A stretch of 64,000 nucleotides of DNA from JAPORY01 sp965215385 (GTDB taxonomy: Bacteria > Pseudomonadota > Alphaproteobacteria > Rhodobacterales > Rhodobacteraceae). The stretch covers positions 3,517,093 to 3,581,092 of the forward strand of contig OZ244059.1 of the NCBI GenBank assembly GCA_965215385.1. The letters run 5' to 3'. Both the position numbers and the translations under genes were made by a program. This document shows, one piece after another, positions 26,038 through 36,743 of the stretch (its first letter is position 1; each line of letters opens with the position of its first letter). The notes under the pieces were generated by a model, which saw only the letters and a list, made by a program, of their open reading frames with translations, was not told the DNA's origin and did no database searches.

Positions 26038-29000
26038 ATGCTATCAGGTCCCCGTGCGTTGGTCAGCGCCGAACAGACATTCGGTTATTTTTTACATGAA
26101 TATCTTGCGCGAAACGACAAAGCGCATCGTTCTGCTAACCGGTGGCATGGAAAAGGTGCAGAGACGTTGGGGCTCGGTCAACGCGTTGGCAAACGGAAGT
26201 TCATCGCTATTCTGTCAGGTCAAGTACCAGGAACTGACATCACATTAGGCCGAATTATTGATGGCGAGCGCCAACATCGTCCGGGTTGGGATTTGACGTT
26301 TTCCGCGCCAAAATCTGTTTCATTCGAAGCTCTTTATCAAGGACGGCGGGCGGTCATGCATGCTCATGATGCGGCCGTGCGAGCAACGCTTGATTGGATT
26401 GAGAACGAGTATCTTCAAACGCGTGGGTATGATCCTGAAACAGGTCGTCGGCCGCGGGAAGCTGCACATGGAATGATTGCCGCGACCTTCCGCCATATGG
26501 CAAGCCGGAACAATGATCCACAACTGCATACGCATGCGGTGATCGCAAACATGACTCGCAACAAAGACGGCGCTTGGCGGAGCGTTGAACCCACACTGTT
26601 GAAGCACCATCGACGCTTGTTCGGGGCGTGGTATCGGAACGATCTTGCACGACGACTGCGCGACTTAGGTTACGACCTGACGCCAACTGTTGTGGGTGGT
26701 TTACCGAGTTTTGAAATTGCGGGTTGGTCGCAGGACTTGTTACAAGCTTTCTCAACACGACAGCAGGATATTCTGGATCACATTGCTGACTGAGGTCGTG
26801 CCTATACAACCGCGAATGCTCAAGCCGCTGCACTTGCCACGCGGGGTGCAAAACAGGAACCGGTCAAGGGCGAGCTGCTCAAACTCTGGCACCAGCGGGC
26901 TGAGAGTCGTGGTCTTGTGCGAGAAGAACGCTGTGACTGGCAAAAAGAGTCCCAGACCAATGTTATCGTGATGACCTCTGCCACGGAAAAGCGATTGTCC
27001 CCCTTGAGGCGGTTTGGCAGGCGATGCAACATCTTGAAGAACGCCAAAGCCTCTTTCGACGGAGCGATCTGCTGGCTGCTGCATTGGGACGCGATCCAGG
27101 TCGCCATACCCATGAGGAATTGGACGCCGCGATTGACCGTGTGCAGCAGGATGGCCATCTGGTCACGACCACAAAAGGCGATCTGACCACGCGCACCACC
27201 TTACGGGCGGAACGCGATGTAATCACGGCCATGCAAACGGACCGCGCGGAACAACTGGCCACTGTCCATGATGTCATGATCGACCTAAACACCGCATCGC
27301 TCACAGCGGGTCAAAAGGATGCCGTGCGCACGATTCTGTGCTCCCACAACCGGATCGTTGGCGTGCAAGGGTTTGCGGGGACCGGCAAAACCCGCATGGT
27401 GAAGGAGGTTGTTCGCCTCGCCGGCGATCACCTCGTCATTGGATTGGCACCCTCGTCCGCCGCCGCCCGTGTTTTGAGCCTGGAAACAGGGATGGGCACC
27501 ACCACGCTGCAATGGTTACTGGCGCGTTATGGTTCCCTTGAAGACGGCCCCGAACTTGACGCGGCCCGTGAACAGTTCCAAGACGCCGTGATCATTGTTG
27601 ATGAAGCCTCGATGATGGGCACTGTTCAGATGCGCGATCTGCAACGCATTGCAAAGCGGCTGGGTGCCGCACGGCTGGCCCTTGTGGGGATCGATTGCAA
27701 TTACGCTCTGTTGAGGCTGGACAACCTTTTCGGCTCTTACAAAAGGCCGGGATGGAGACGGCGTCTATGGATGATGTGCTCCGTCAACGCTCAATCAATC
27801 TCAAGACTGCCGTGACCCATATGATCGCGGGCGATGCTGACCTGACCGTTCACAGTCTTGGGGCTGACGTCAGGGAAGTGCCGCCAGACCGGTTAGCGGA
27901 CACCGCCGCGCACCTTTGGCTCGCTCTCCCACCGCAAGAACGTGCCCGAACGATGATCCTGGCACCTACCCATGCGCAACGGGAGGCGATCACCGCTGTG
28001 CTGCGCCTTCGACTGGCGGAGGACGGCGTCATCACAGGTCGGGCTTTGCACATTGAGCGTCTTATTGATCGTCGTCTCACACGTATTCTCGCAGCAGATC
28101 CGTTAAGTTATCAGCAAGGGGACATCGTGGTCGCCAACCGCGATGTCTATGGCTGTCAGAAAGGCGAGGCGTGGCGGGTGACTGCTCGTACATTAGAGTG
28201 GATCACATTGGAACGTCGAGGGGTCACAGGAGGGTTTAAGCCATCAGGGAATGCCGCGCACGCAATGTATCGGTATTCGAAACACAAGCAATCTCACTGC
28301 GCGCTGGCGATGCGATTGTCTTCACCCGAAATCTCACGACACCCGTGGTGGTCAATGGCGAGAAAGGAACAATTGAGACGATTGACCCAAAACGCCTGTG
28401 CATTCGCCTGCAGGATGGTCGTCGATTGACTCCGCGCGTGGACGCGGATTGGCTCCGGCACATCAACCATGCCTGGACCTCCACCGTCCATCGTGCACAA
28501 GGTCGCACAACAGATACAGTGATCGCTGTCCTGGATGTCGATAGCATGATGACTGACCGCGCATTACTGTATGTCGAGATGAGTCGCGCCCGTGATAGCT
28601 TTATTCTGTTGACCGATGACCGAGAGCAGCTTGCCCACCGGTTGGAACAGGACACAGGCGTTTCTCATTCCGCTTTAGAGGCGACAGGACAATCGCTGGA
28701 TGTCCGTCCTTTCCATCAACTGGGGGACAAGGAACCGTTGCGTCCTGTGCTCCAAGAGTGGCGAACTCTTGAAGGGATCGCTGAACATCAAGGAGTGACT
28801 CCTTTTCAACTGCCTGAAGCAAAACCGCTGCTTGCGCGCGTATACCGGCGCGTCACCTGCGAAGGCATCCATGCTCCTCCAGCGATCACGCATATTGTGA
28901 CAGCGCATCAAACATATCAAGCCACACGTCATCGCAAAGAAGTCCAAGCATTGGAACAAGCGTGGGCGTCTCTTCAGACGCAAGCCTCGACCAATGGACA

Positions 29001-30617
29001 GAGTATCGCGCAGGAACCAGGTGTCGGAGCGCTCTTAACCCGCAATGGGGAGATAGCGTCGGCCTCTTGTCCTTCTCTCGTGATCACCGGCGTGCAGGCG
29101 TGTCGCGATCGGTTGCAGACGCTGAGCGATCGACTTGAGCAATGTGGCAAGGTCATTCACCACGACAATCAGCAACGGATCAAGGCAAAAGACCGGATCA
29201 CTTTCGATTGGATTGAGCAAAGGATCAAGGCCACGACACGCCAGCGCGACATTGCTTTTCTGCCGGCAACACCCGAACTGGTGGCGCGTACACAGGCTTT
29301 TATCGCACGCTACCCCGATACCTGGACACAGTGTGTCTCAAACGGACCGCGGACTGCGCCACTCTTCAACATCAGTGGACACGACTTGAGCAGGTGGCAC
29401 AAACCTTGAATGACGTCACACATGTAAATCCGCTCTCAAGCACGGCCATCAACCCTCTCACAGAACAAACCATGCAGGAGGCTGATGACCTGCTGGCGAA
29501 CGCACGTCTCAGCAGGCAAGCCTAACGGGAGGGTCTTTTGGAGTCGCTCACAGCGAACCTTGCGACACTCACCCAACAGCACGATATGCAAGTGCGCATA
29601 TGCGATCTGCAAACGCGATGGACAGCACTCGAAACGGACGCGGCGCAGCAGGGATGTCATCCTTGGCATGTGACCGGATACCAATGCATTGTGGCGCACC
29701 TCCTGACGTTCAAGCACGAGCAACCCGCCGACATGCCCCCAAACCTCATCGCAGCGATTGACAAGCACCATGTCTGGGATGAACAGGCAACGCAACTTCA
29801 TCAGGATGTTCAGAAAATAATGGCGTTTGATGCCCGCCGTCGGGCGGTCGTCAAAGCCGCCGACAAATGGACTCCAGAAACACCCCTCACGCACAGTCGT
29901 CTCACTCGCTATGGTCGGTGGGCGCGTGCTGCACCAAAGATGATCGCCGAAAGACAACAACTCACCCACAATCCACTCCTGTCACCAGAGGATCGCAAGA
30001 TACTTGAGAACGCATTGGAGCGCATCACAGCGTCACTGGATGGTTGTGGTTTGGAAGCCAAGCATCTTGGTCGCTTTGAGACCACCATTGAGACAGCCGA
30101 CGCGCAAGGATGCCATCGGTTCTTTGTGAAGGGTTATGACCGCTTTATCATCGGTTTACGGAAGCGAACGACATCACCAGAGCGAAATACACTGGCGTTG
30201 CGTGAATTCGACGTGCAGAAGACGATGAGAATGAACCAGCGTATTGTTCACAAGCTTGATCGCGATCTGAACCAAGCTTTGCGAGAACGAGAGACCGGTG
30301 GCGAGGCCTTCGTCGCCGAAATGTTTTCTTACGACCATTGGGAACGTAATACAACAGAATGGCTCCATCTCGCCCGGAATGTCCTTCATGATCAAGCCCG
30401 CTATGATATCCATTTAGATCGCGTGCGCGGATTAAAGAGACGCATACACATGACCGCCACAAAAATCGAAACATATATTAAGCAGGACGCGCCGATTCGA
30501 AAAGACGTCAAGGCTGCCTTTGATCAAGAATCCGAACGAAAGACTGCGAAACTGATGCAGCAAATCAAGAGCCGATCTCGGTCGCGCGGTCTGGGATTAT
30601 CGTCCGTTCAATTTTGA
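26038..30617 (+). pseudogene. traA: MobF/TraA-type conjugative relaxase-helicase, decayed
   Basis: About 4.6 kb of a relaxase of the TraA type. The relaxase domain is recognisable (NRWHGKGAETLGLGQRV, NNDPQLHTHAVIANM with the metal-binding histidines), then the helicase domain (Walker A VQGFAGTGKTRM, VDEASMMG, and VHRAQGRTTDTV), then a long helical C-terminus. It has an in-frame TGA at 26791-26793 and reading-frame changes near 26950, 27700-27780, 28230-28345 and 29410-29540; the frame moves 1, 0, 2, 1, 0, always in the same direction. No protein of full length can be made. It points to a conjugative or mobilisable plasmid or ICE as the source. Confidence 0.85.
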
Positions 30618-30722
30618 ATTGCAACACGTCGATGTGGTGGTTTAGGATTTTTGGTTTACAGATATTGTATTGAGGTCAGGAGTTGGTATGAATCTCTGAA
30701 TAGGTATATTAAGGAGATTCCG

Positions 30723-31679
30723 ATGCCAAACGGCTACCACCACCTGACCTACACGGATCGATGCCAAATATACGCCTTAAAGGCAAGCGGGTATTCGCAG
30801 CGTGCCATCGCCCGCGAAATGAACCGCAGTCCGGCGACGATTTCACGGGAACTTCGTCGTAATAGCGGTGAACGGGGGTACCGTCACAAGCAAGCTGAAC
30901 ATCAGGCGCGAGAGCGTCGTCGTGCGGCGTCGTCGCGGCCGTGGAAGCTGACGGCGGAGCTTTGGTCCTTGATTGAAGGACTCTTGGGTTTGGCCTGGAG
31001 TCCGGAACAGATTGCTGGTCGTCTGCGTCGCGACGGGGTGGTTTCGGTGAGCGCCGAATGGATCTATCAGTATATTCGGGCGGATCGGCAGCGCGGCGGG
31101 GTGTTATGGCGATCGTTACGCCGTCGGGGTAAGAAGCCAAATGTGACGGCGGGCCGGGACCGCGGGCGCGGCTGCATTCCGAACCGAGTGGACATCTCCG
31201 AGCGTCCGGCGTGCGTTGCGGCCAAGTCGCGTGTTGGCGACTGGGAGGTGGATACCGTGATTGGCAAAGGGCACCAAGGAGCACTGGTAACGCTCGTGGA
31301 TCGGATGTCGAAACTCGTGTTAATCCAGAAGGTTAGTCGCAAAACGGCGGTGGCGGTGGGTGACGCCATTAGTGCCCGACTGGCACCCTATCCGGTGCAC
31401 ACCATTACCGCCGACAACGGCAAGGAATTTGCGCGTCATGAAACGATGGCTCGAACCTTATCGGCGTCGTTCTTCTTTGCTCGTCCCTATGCGTCTTGGG
31501 AACGCGGTTTGAACGAACATACGAACGGCTTGATCCGCGGGTATTTTCCGAAGGGCACCGATTTCCACGCGGTGACGGCGGCGGAGGTGCAGCGCGTGCA
31601 GGATGCTTTAAATACGCGGCCACGCAAGGTCTTGGGGTATCGCACCCCGCAGGAGGTGATGGCCGCGGCCAGGGCCTAA
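30723..31679 (+). CDS. IS30-family transposase
   Basis: A 318-residue transposase, full length for IS30. N-terminal helix-turn-helix (GYSQRAIAREMNRSPATISR), and an intact DDE core: Asp in WEVDTVIG, Asp in TADNGKEFA and Glu in SWERGLNEHTNGLIRGYFPK. GGAG precedes the ATG at 30723 by 5 bp. Terminal inverted repeats were not identified with certainty. A C-terminal fragment of a second copy lies at 35188-35459, 3780 bp further on. Confidence 0.93.
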   Translation: MPNGYHHLTYTDRCQIYALKASGYSQRAIAREMNRSPATISRELRRNSGERGYRHKQAEHQARERRRAASSRPWKLTAELWSLIEGLLGLAWSPEQIAGRLRRDGVVSVSAEWIYQYIRADRQRGGVLWRSLRRRGKKPNVTAGRDRGRGCIPNRVDISERPACVAAKSRVGDWEVDTVIGKGHQGALVTLVDRMSKLVLIQKVSRKTAVAVGDAISARLAPYPVHTITADNGKEFARHETMARTLSASFFFARPYASWERGLNEHTNGLIRGYFPKGTDFHAVTAAEVQRVQDALNTRPRKVLGYRTPQEVMAAARA

Positions 31680-32001
31680 ACGCTCATACTCGTCGCCAAA
31701 TGGCGACCGCATAATGATCGACACGATCATTGACGACTTGGAAAAAAAAATCGTCTCTCTCGATTCTAATCCGTCATGGGTTTGCCGTCAGAACACGGGG
31801 CAAAATTGGGTAATCCCGGTTCCTGATGGCCGGAAAGAATGGACGCGGGCACCGGAGGAGTGTCGAAAGGGTATGGGTCCGCCGGCCGCCGTGAACAAGC
31901 CTGCCCCTATTCCCGGTTCCAGTCGGCATCGGGGTATCTTCCGCGGCTTCGTATCGTAATCGCCGAAGCGCACCGGTCGGCACCCGACAGATCCAGAAGG
32001 A

Positions 32002-32021
32002 AAGGGGGCTGCCGCCCCCTT
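32002..32021. terminator. Hairpin, terminator-like
   Basis: AAGGGGGC and GCCCCCTT (8-bp arms, 4-base loop) form a perfect GC-rich stem. It is kept in the second repeat copy (35782-35801) with one change. No long T-run follows, so it could be a stalling or protein site rather than a terminator. Confidence 0.45.
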
Positions 32022-32218
32022 AAACCCCCGCAGATCGAATGTGTTCAATCGCGTAACGACGAGCTTCGACATGATCAGCCGAGGTGCCGGTGCAAAGATC
32101 GGATTTCACTGTACTTGCGCTTGACCGGAGACTGATCTAAAGTCCCGGCTAGAGATTACGACCGCTGTTGATCACTGACAACACAGCGAACCATTCCTGA
32201 TAACCCCGGCGTCAATCC

Positions 32219-32260
32219 CCCGGCTGAGATAAATACTGAAGTTTAGTAAAAAAAGCCGGG
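32219..32260. other. Conserved stem in IS30-linked tail
   Basis: CCCGGCT (32219-32225) and AGCCGGG (32254-32260) are perfectly complementary. The equivalent place in the second copy is a longer stem (about 35995-36006 with 36038-36048), so the pairing is kept though the sequence has diverged, a sign of a structured RNA or DNA site. Confidence 0.45.
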
Positions 32261-32287
32261 TATTGCACTTCATTGTTGAAAGCGGGT

Positions 32288-32623
32288 ATGATAAACGAGA
32301 TGGCGTTTTCAACATGACAGTGTTCACGTTCCTTACGAAGTAAAAAACCCCGAATATTTAACGCCGTCTTGAAAGACCGAGGGTTTCTTCTATGCAAGCA
32401 GTTGCTCTTGACCACTCTATTTTTCGTATATTTACAGTGTTTTATTAATAAAGATCGCTTGAGAATACGACTGAGACAAAATCGACTTTCACTGGACATT
32501 ACACGCCGAAAAGCTATCTGTAGAATCAACATGGTACCTGCTGGGGTGCACCAATAAATAACCCTGAGAGATCAGCACATGCTTCAAGTGACTAAACGAT
32601 TAACGAAAGGAAAACGCACACCC
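32288..32623. other. Gene-free stretch with nested hairpin
   Basis: No gene seen. AAACCC (32345-32350) pairs with GGGTTT (32381-32386), and inside it GTCTT (32366-32370) pairs with AAGAC (32373-32377). On the minus strand this stem is followed by TTTTTT, as in a factor-independent terminator. Confidence 0.4.
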
Positions 32624-33544
32624 ATGACGACATCCAATCAACCCAAAATCTACGCTGCTAACTTCGGTGAAAGGAATTGGTTATGGGAGCGATGTCGTGA
32701 CGAGCACATCATCGTAGTTCTAAATGATCGTCATCTTCATGAACTCTGGGAGCAAGACGATCAGGACACTTACGTCAAAAAAGCTATGCAACTGTCCTAT
32801 CGACCGGCAAAAAGCGAAGGTGTAGCATCTCGCTGGTTCAACTTAATGGGCGTTCTCACGCAGACGAGCAATGATATCTGGGTTCACAGAGACAAGGATC
32901 GGCTCTACTGGACATGTTCCTCAGAAAAAACCATTCAGTTTCATGACGCTATTGACCCTTCATACAATGTTCCGATCATCATCGGATCAAAGTCGTGTGC
33001 GCCATGGTCATGCCATTCAAAAAACGGACATCCACTTATCTGGTCAAATATACCTCGGGAAATGCGTAAATTCGTGCAGACATCCTCAACCCTTTCTGAG
33101 AGAAAAAATCCCGAAGCGATACATTATATTCTCCAGTTGATCGAATATGGCCATACGGACACATATAACAACGCCTTTCAAGACAGTGTGAAGCGAATGA
33201 TTGAGACAGCATGGAAAACATGCGAAGCCGCAACGGGCGATGATCGAACATCAGCAACAAAGATCAAGAACTTCGGATTTTCGTCAACAGAGGACGGAGA
33301 GAAATATATCCTTGATCTCCTTGTACAACAAGACGGACGGTGTGCGTTAACCGGCATTACGCTGAAAACAGATCGTGAAACCGATGATCCCGAATTCTTA
33401 TGCTCGCTCGACCGGATCGACAGCAACGGCCATTATGAACCGGGCAACCTGCAAGTCGTCTGTCGCTTTATCAACCGCTGGAAAGGTGATGACGACAATA
33501 ATGAATTCAAGCGGTTGCTTGATCATTTGATGACGGATCAATGA
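32624..33544 (+). CDS. HNH-like endonuclease domain protein
   Basis: A 306-residue protein from the ATG at 32624; the frame opens at 32579 but an AAAGGAAA ribosome-binding site suits the later start. The N-terminal 200 residues are not recognised. The last 70 resemble an HNH-like nuclease of the phage/plasmid type: CALTGITL, then CSLDRIDSNGHYEPGNLQVV and FINRWKGDDDNNEF, matching the pattern 'C..tG..l...SlDRId...gY..gNv...c...N..K'. Its substrate is unknown. It sits in the plasmid-like segment between the two 890-bp repeats. Confidence 0.65.
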   Translation: MTTSNQPKIYAANFGERNWLWERCRDEHIIVVLNDRHLHELWEQDDQDTYVKKAMQLSYRPAKSEGVASRWFNLMGVLTQTSNDIWVHRDKDRLYWTCSSEKTIQFHDAIDPSYNVPIIIGSKSCAPWSCHSKNGHPLIWSNIPREMRKFVQTSSTLSERKNPEAIHYILQLIEYGHTDTYNNAFQDSVKRMIETAWKTCEAATGDDRTSATKIKNFGFSSTEDGEKYILDLLVQQDGRCALTGITLKTDRETDDPEFLCSLDRIDSNGHYEPGNLQVVCRFINRWKGDDDNNEFKRLLDHLMTDQ

Positions 33545-33706
33545 ACATCCTGAGGTTGAACGGCACACATCGCTTGGTGTCATCGCACATTCATTGAGAA
33601 TGCACTCATATCGATTGTGACCATAACGGCAGCCTCGTCTTGCGCAACCCGCCCTCAAGTCAGCGTGTAGAGAAAGACGGTGAGAGCGATGACGCAAATC
33701 GTCTGA

Positions 33707-34162
33707 TTACATCCGCTGAGCCGGGCCGCGCACAGTCACCTTCACATCAACTATCTTCGCTTTGTGCCATTCCTTCACGGCCTTCGCTAACAGAATTTCC
33801 GCCTGTTCTGAGCCAAAAAGTTTCTCATATGCCAGAAACAATTCGTCATACCGGCCTTCAGAGATCAATTCCGTGACCTTCGTGTTGCGCAAGAATTCCA
33901 CGCGATTAGCGAGTGTCTCCAGCCACCTCGACGACTCGAGGGGGAGAATCTTCATTAACCACTCAATCTGACCACTCATGCGGTACTGGTCTTCTGCACT
34001 CAGCACTAACGGTTCCGCTGTTAAGCCAAAACCTGACAAGTCCGCAGTGAGCACACGTTCCACAAGATAGGGCGAGGTCTTCATCCCAGCATCCGCTGCC
34101 CGTTGCTTCGCTCGCTCCCACTCTGCATCCGTGCAGGAAATATAAAAAGTGCGCTTTTCTAT
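33707..34162 (-). pseudogene. Relaxosome-like small protein with lost start codon
   Basis: The frame reads from about 34162 to 33707 as EKRTFYISCTDAEWERAKQR, then GMKTSPYLVERVLTADLSG and a longer C-terminal part. The position matching the start of its neighbour (MKRGRPFYCKNTADWERIK) is ATA (34160-34162), not ATG; no ATG, GTG or TTG lies upstream before a stop. The first usable ATG is 34084, giving 125 residues without the first helix. The motif T(A)DxEWERxxxxAxxxGMxxSxYVxRxxL is that of ribbon-helix-helix-like plasmid mobilisation proteins. Third gene of a minus-strand operon. Confidence 0.6.
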
Positions 34163-34167
34163 CTGTG

Positions 34168-34492
34168 TTATTCGGGGGACATGTCATTCAGCGGAAGATC
34201 ATCGCCATGAAGACGATAAAGAAGCTGGATGGCGTCAAACATGCTGTGGCCGCCATCCTCTTGACCAAAAAACATGGACACAAGATGTTTATGCAACTCG
34301 CGAACATGCCGCAGGAGATCACGCTGTTCTTGAGGGGTGAGTGCAAGTGGACTATACGGTGCCGGAATTAGGGTCTTCTAACGCACAGGTCATGACGAAG
34401 TCAGAGACACTCGTCCCCATCGACTCTGCACGCGCCTTGATCCGTTCCCAGTCAGCCGTGTTCTTGCAATAAAACGGTCGTCCTCGTTTCAT
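34168..34492 (-). pseudogene. Relaxosome-like small protein, frameshifted
   Basis: The ATG at 34492 overlaps the stop of the gene before it (ATGA). It reads MKRGRPFYCKNTADWERIK and GTSVSDFVMTCALED, then hits TAG at 34352-34354. A shifted frame beyond about 34370 continues sensibly as LIPAPYSPLALTPQEQRDLL and FDAIQLLYRLHGDDLPLNDM to TAA at 34168-34170. The whole is 325 bp, one base out of frame, so a single insertion (or a two-base loss) broke the gene. The first 46 codons could still be made. Confidence 0.6.
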
Positions 34493-34827
34493 CTTGCCCC
34501 CTCCGATCTTCCTGTCATCGCGGGCTCTGTCTGCATCCGTAACGCCACACGGCGTAAGGCCGCTGCCCAGTCGGTTTCCTTTCCGCGTTCGGCCAACCGG
34601 ATGCGTTCAACTTCACATAACGTCAACACGGCCGTTTCAATTCGATCCAGCCGGGCGACCAGCGTGCCGAGTGACGGACCCGCAGACGTGTCAGAAGCCA
34701 AGGCGCGTCGGACAATATAGTCACTCGCCGACCGTCCGGCCGCCTGTGCTTTTGCTCGAACGATGTTCCATTCGCCATCAGTTGCCTCGACAGCGCGTTG
34801 TTTGCGGATGGGATGGTTTGTCATCAT
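34489..34827 (-). CDS. Ribbon-helix-helix-like plasmid mobilisation protein
   Basis: A 112-residue basic protein with ATDGEWNIVRAKAQAAGRSASDYIVRRAL in two segments, the same motif as the two genes that follow, and a C-terminal helix (LVARLDRIETAVLTLCEVER). Such proteins bind DNA near oriT or act as relaxosome accessories and often repress their own operon. AGGGAG precedes the ATG at 34827 (a second ATG follows at 34824). It is the only member of the three-gene operon that is still whole. The MobF relaxase relic 4 kb away suggests they served the same element. Confidence 0.6.
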   Translation of the reverse strand: MMTNHPIRKQRAVEATDGEWNIVRAKAQAAGRSASDYIVRRALASDTSAGPSLGTLVARLDRIETAVLTLCEVERIRLAERGKETDWAAALRRVALRMQTEPAMTGRSEGAR

Positions 34828-34853
34828 GAACTCCCTTCTATGCAAATAGAGAG

Positions 34854-34878
34854 TTCAATCAAATGGTCTTCGATTGAA
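34854..34878. promoter_or_regulatory. Inverted repeat, candidate operator
   Basis: TTCAATC (34854-34860) and GATTGAA (34872-34878) form a perfect 7-bp inverted repeat with an 11-bp spacer, 27 bp upstream of the relaxosome-like operon start. It is in the right place to bind the ribbon-helix-helix protein encoded there. Confidence 0.45.
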
Positions 34879-35178
34879 TATATCAATTGCAATTACGATC
34901 TCAAAAAATGCGGAAATCAGAAATACGTCGTATATATGATTTATTTTTATTGATACTCAATGCGATATACAGAATAGAGCAACAGCGAATTTAATGAAGC
35001 GCAGTTTTTGTCCGAAAATGCAACTTTTTGTCTTATGGGATATGATCACGACGTCTACGCAAAGCACAAAAAAAGTACTTACATTCGCTTTTAACCTCTT
35101 GTATTTACGAAATAAATAGAGAGAAGAATATAAGCTGTGTAAGGGGTTTTGATTCAAGAATCAGAAATAAATTTGATT
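34879..35178. other. AT-rich, no gene
   Basis: Strongly AT-rich against its surroundings; no gene seen. It probably holds the promoter of the minus-strand operon. It ends at the start of the second 890-bp repeat. Confidence 0.4.
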
Positions 35179-36070
35179 ACACCCTTACCGCCGACAACGG
35201 CAAGGAATTTGCGCGTCATGAAACAAGGACTCGAACCTTATCCGCGTCGTTCTTTTTTGCCCGTCCCTGTGCGTCTTGGGAATGCGGTTTGAACGAACAT
35301 ACGAATGGCTGGATCCGCGGCTATTTTCCGAAGGGCACCGATTTCCAGGCGGTGACGGCGGCGGCGGTGCAGCGCGTGCCGGATGCTTTCAATACGCGCC
35401 CACGCCAGGTCTTGGGGTATCGCACCCCGCAGGAGGTGATGGCCGCGGCCAGGGCCTGAACGCCCATACTCGTTGCAAAATGGCGACCGCATAATGATCG
35501 ACTTGATCATCGGCTACTGGGAAAAACATCGTCTCTCGGTCTGCCAATCCGTCACGGGTTTGCGGTCAGAACACCGGGCACAATTGGGTAATCCCAGTTC
35601 CTGATGGCCGGAAAGAACGGACGCGGGCACCTGCGGAGTGTCGATTAGATGGTATCGGTTTGCCGGCCGCCGCGAACAAGCCTGCCCCTATTCCCGGTTC
35701 CAGTCGGCATCGGGGTATCTGCCGCTGCTTCGTATCGTGTCGCCGAAGCGCACCGATCAATGCCCGACAGATCAAGACGGAAAGGCGGCTGCCGCCCCCT
35801 TCAACCCCCGCATTATCGAAGGTGTTCAATCGCGTGTCAACGAGCCGTCGACATGATCAGCCGCGGTGCCGGTGCAAAGATCGGATTGCACTTTACTTGC
35901 GCTTGACCCGAGACTGATCTAAAGTCCCAGTTAGAGAGTGCGACCGCTGTTGACCACTGACAACACAGCGAACCATTCTTGATAACCCCGGCGTCAATCC
36001 CCCGGCTGAGATAAACACTGAAGTCTAGTCAAAAAACGCCGGGGGTTGCACTGCATTGTTGAAAGCGGGT
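35179..36070 (+). repeat. 890-bp direct repeat, copy 2
   Basis: Diverged copy of 31399-32287. It begins inside the IS30 transposase and ends 67 bp before the group II intron. The hairpins of copy 1 are present at 35782-35801 and about 35995-36048. Confidence 0.9.
35188..35459 (+). pseudogene. IS30 transposase, C-terminal fragment
   Basis: The last ~90 residues of an IS30 transposase, from ADNGKEFARHE to QEVMAAARA, in one open frame. It differs from the intact copy at several residues (for example SWECGLNEHTNGWIRG for SWERGLNEHTNGLIRG). The N-terminus and first catalytic Asp are missing. Confidence 0.85.
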
Positions 36071-36743
36071 TTCAAAAAAACCGGCGGAACTGTAAAAACA
36101 AACCGAATTTGTTAGGCTATCAACGAATGTGACATCGTGCGCCGAGGAAAGGCGTAATCTCCTAGCGGGTGCGAATCCCGCCCAACAACTGTCGCTCCGG
36201 TTGGTAGCAAGCGCGGCGGATCATAGCGGTAACGATATGGTTTGAAGCACTGCGCATAGAAGGGCAACAATAGGCTGCTCAGCGACCATACAGGCCGAAA
36301 CGCGAGTGAACACTGAGCCGGCCTCGAAACGCGTAAGACGCGTGACGACCTTTCTGTGTCTAAGGGAAGTCTGGCATCCGTCAAGAAGCGAGCGATAAGA
36401 GCATTGACTGGACGCTTCGGGGTAGTGGTGTCGGCATGTATGGAAGATGGGGAGTATCGAAACTGGGGAAGCCCTATTTGTGGTTTTGCACAAACTAAAC
36501 CAGCAACCCATGAGGGTGAGGCTGGGCAAGCAGGGTGGCGGACAGGCTTGTAGTACTGAGGACACTGGGTAATGCCAGTCGCGGGAAGAAGCCTGACTAT
36601 TGGGGTAGTATGGGAAGGACGAAACGGACCTGGCTACTGAAACGCATCGACTAAGGTCAAAGAAAGTTGGGCGACGCCAGAGCATACTTCATGAGAAAGC
36701 GAAGCAGGATTCGAGTTATCGATTTTATTCGCTGAGCGATAAA

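Larger units (their letters stand above)
31399..32287 (+). repeat. 890-bp direct repeat, copy 1
   Basis: The 3' third of the IS30 transposase plus about 600 bp of downstream sequence reappear at 35179-36070, with the offset starting at exactly 3780 bp and drifting by a few bases. By eye about 90% of bases match. The part beyond the transposase has no convincing gene but two conserved hairpins. Confidence 0.9.

Noticed and set aside
14249..26793. Stop-codon recoding or suppressor tRNA in the island
   Set aside because: TAA, TAG and TGA are all involved, and intact genes nearby end normally; decay is the simpler reading.
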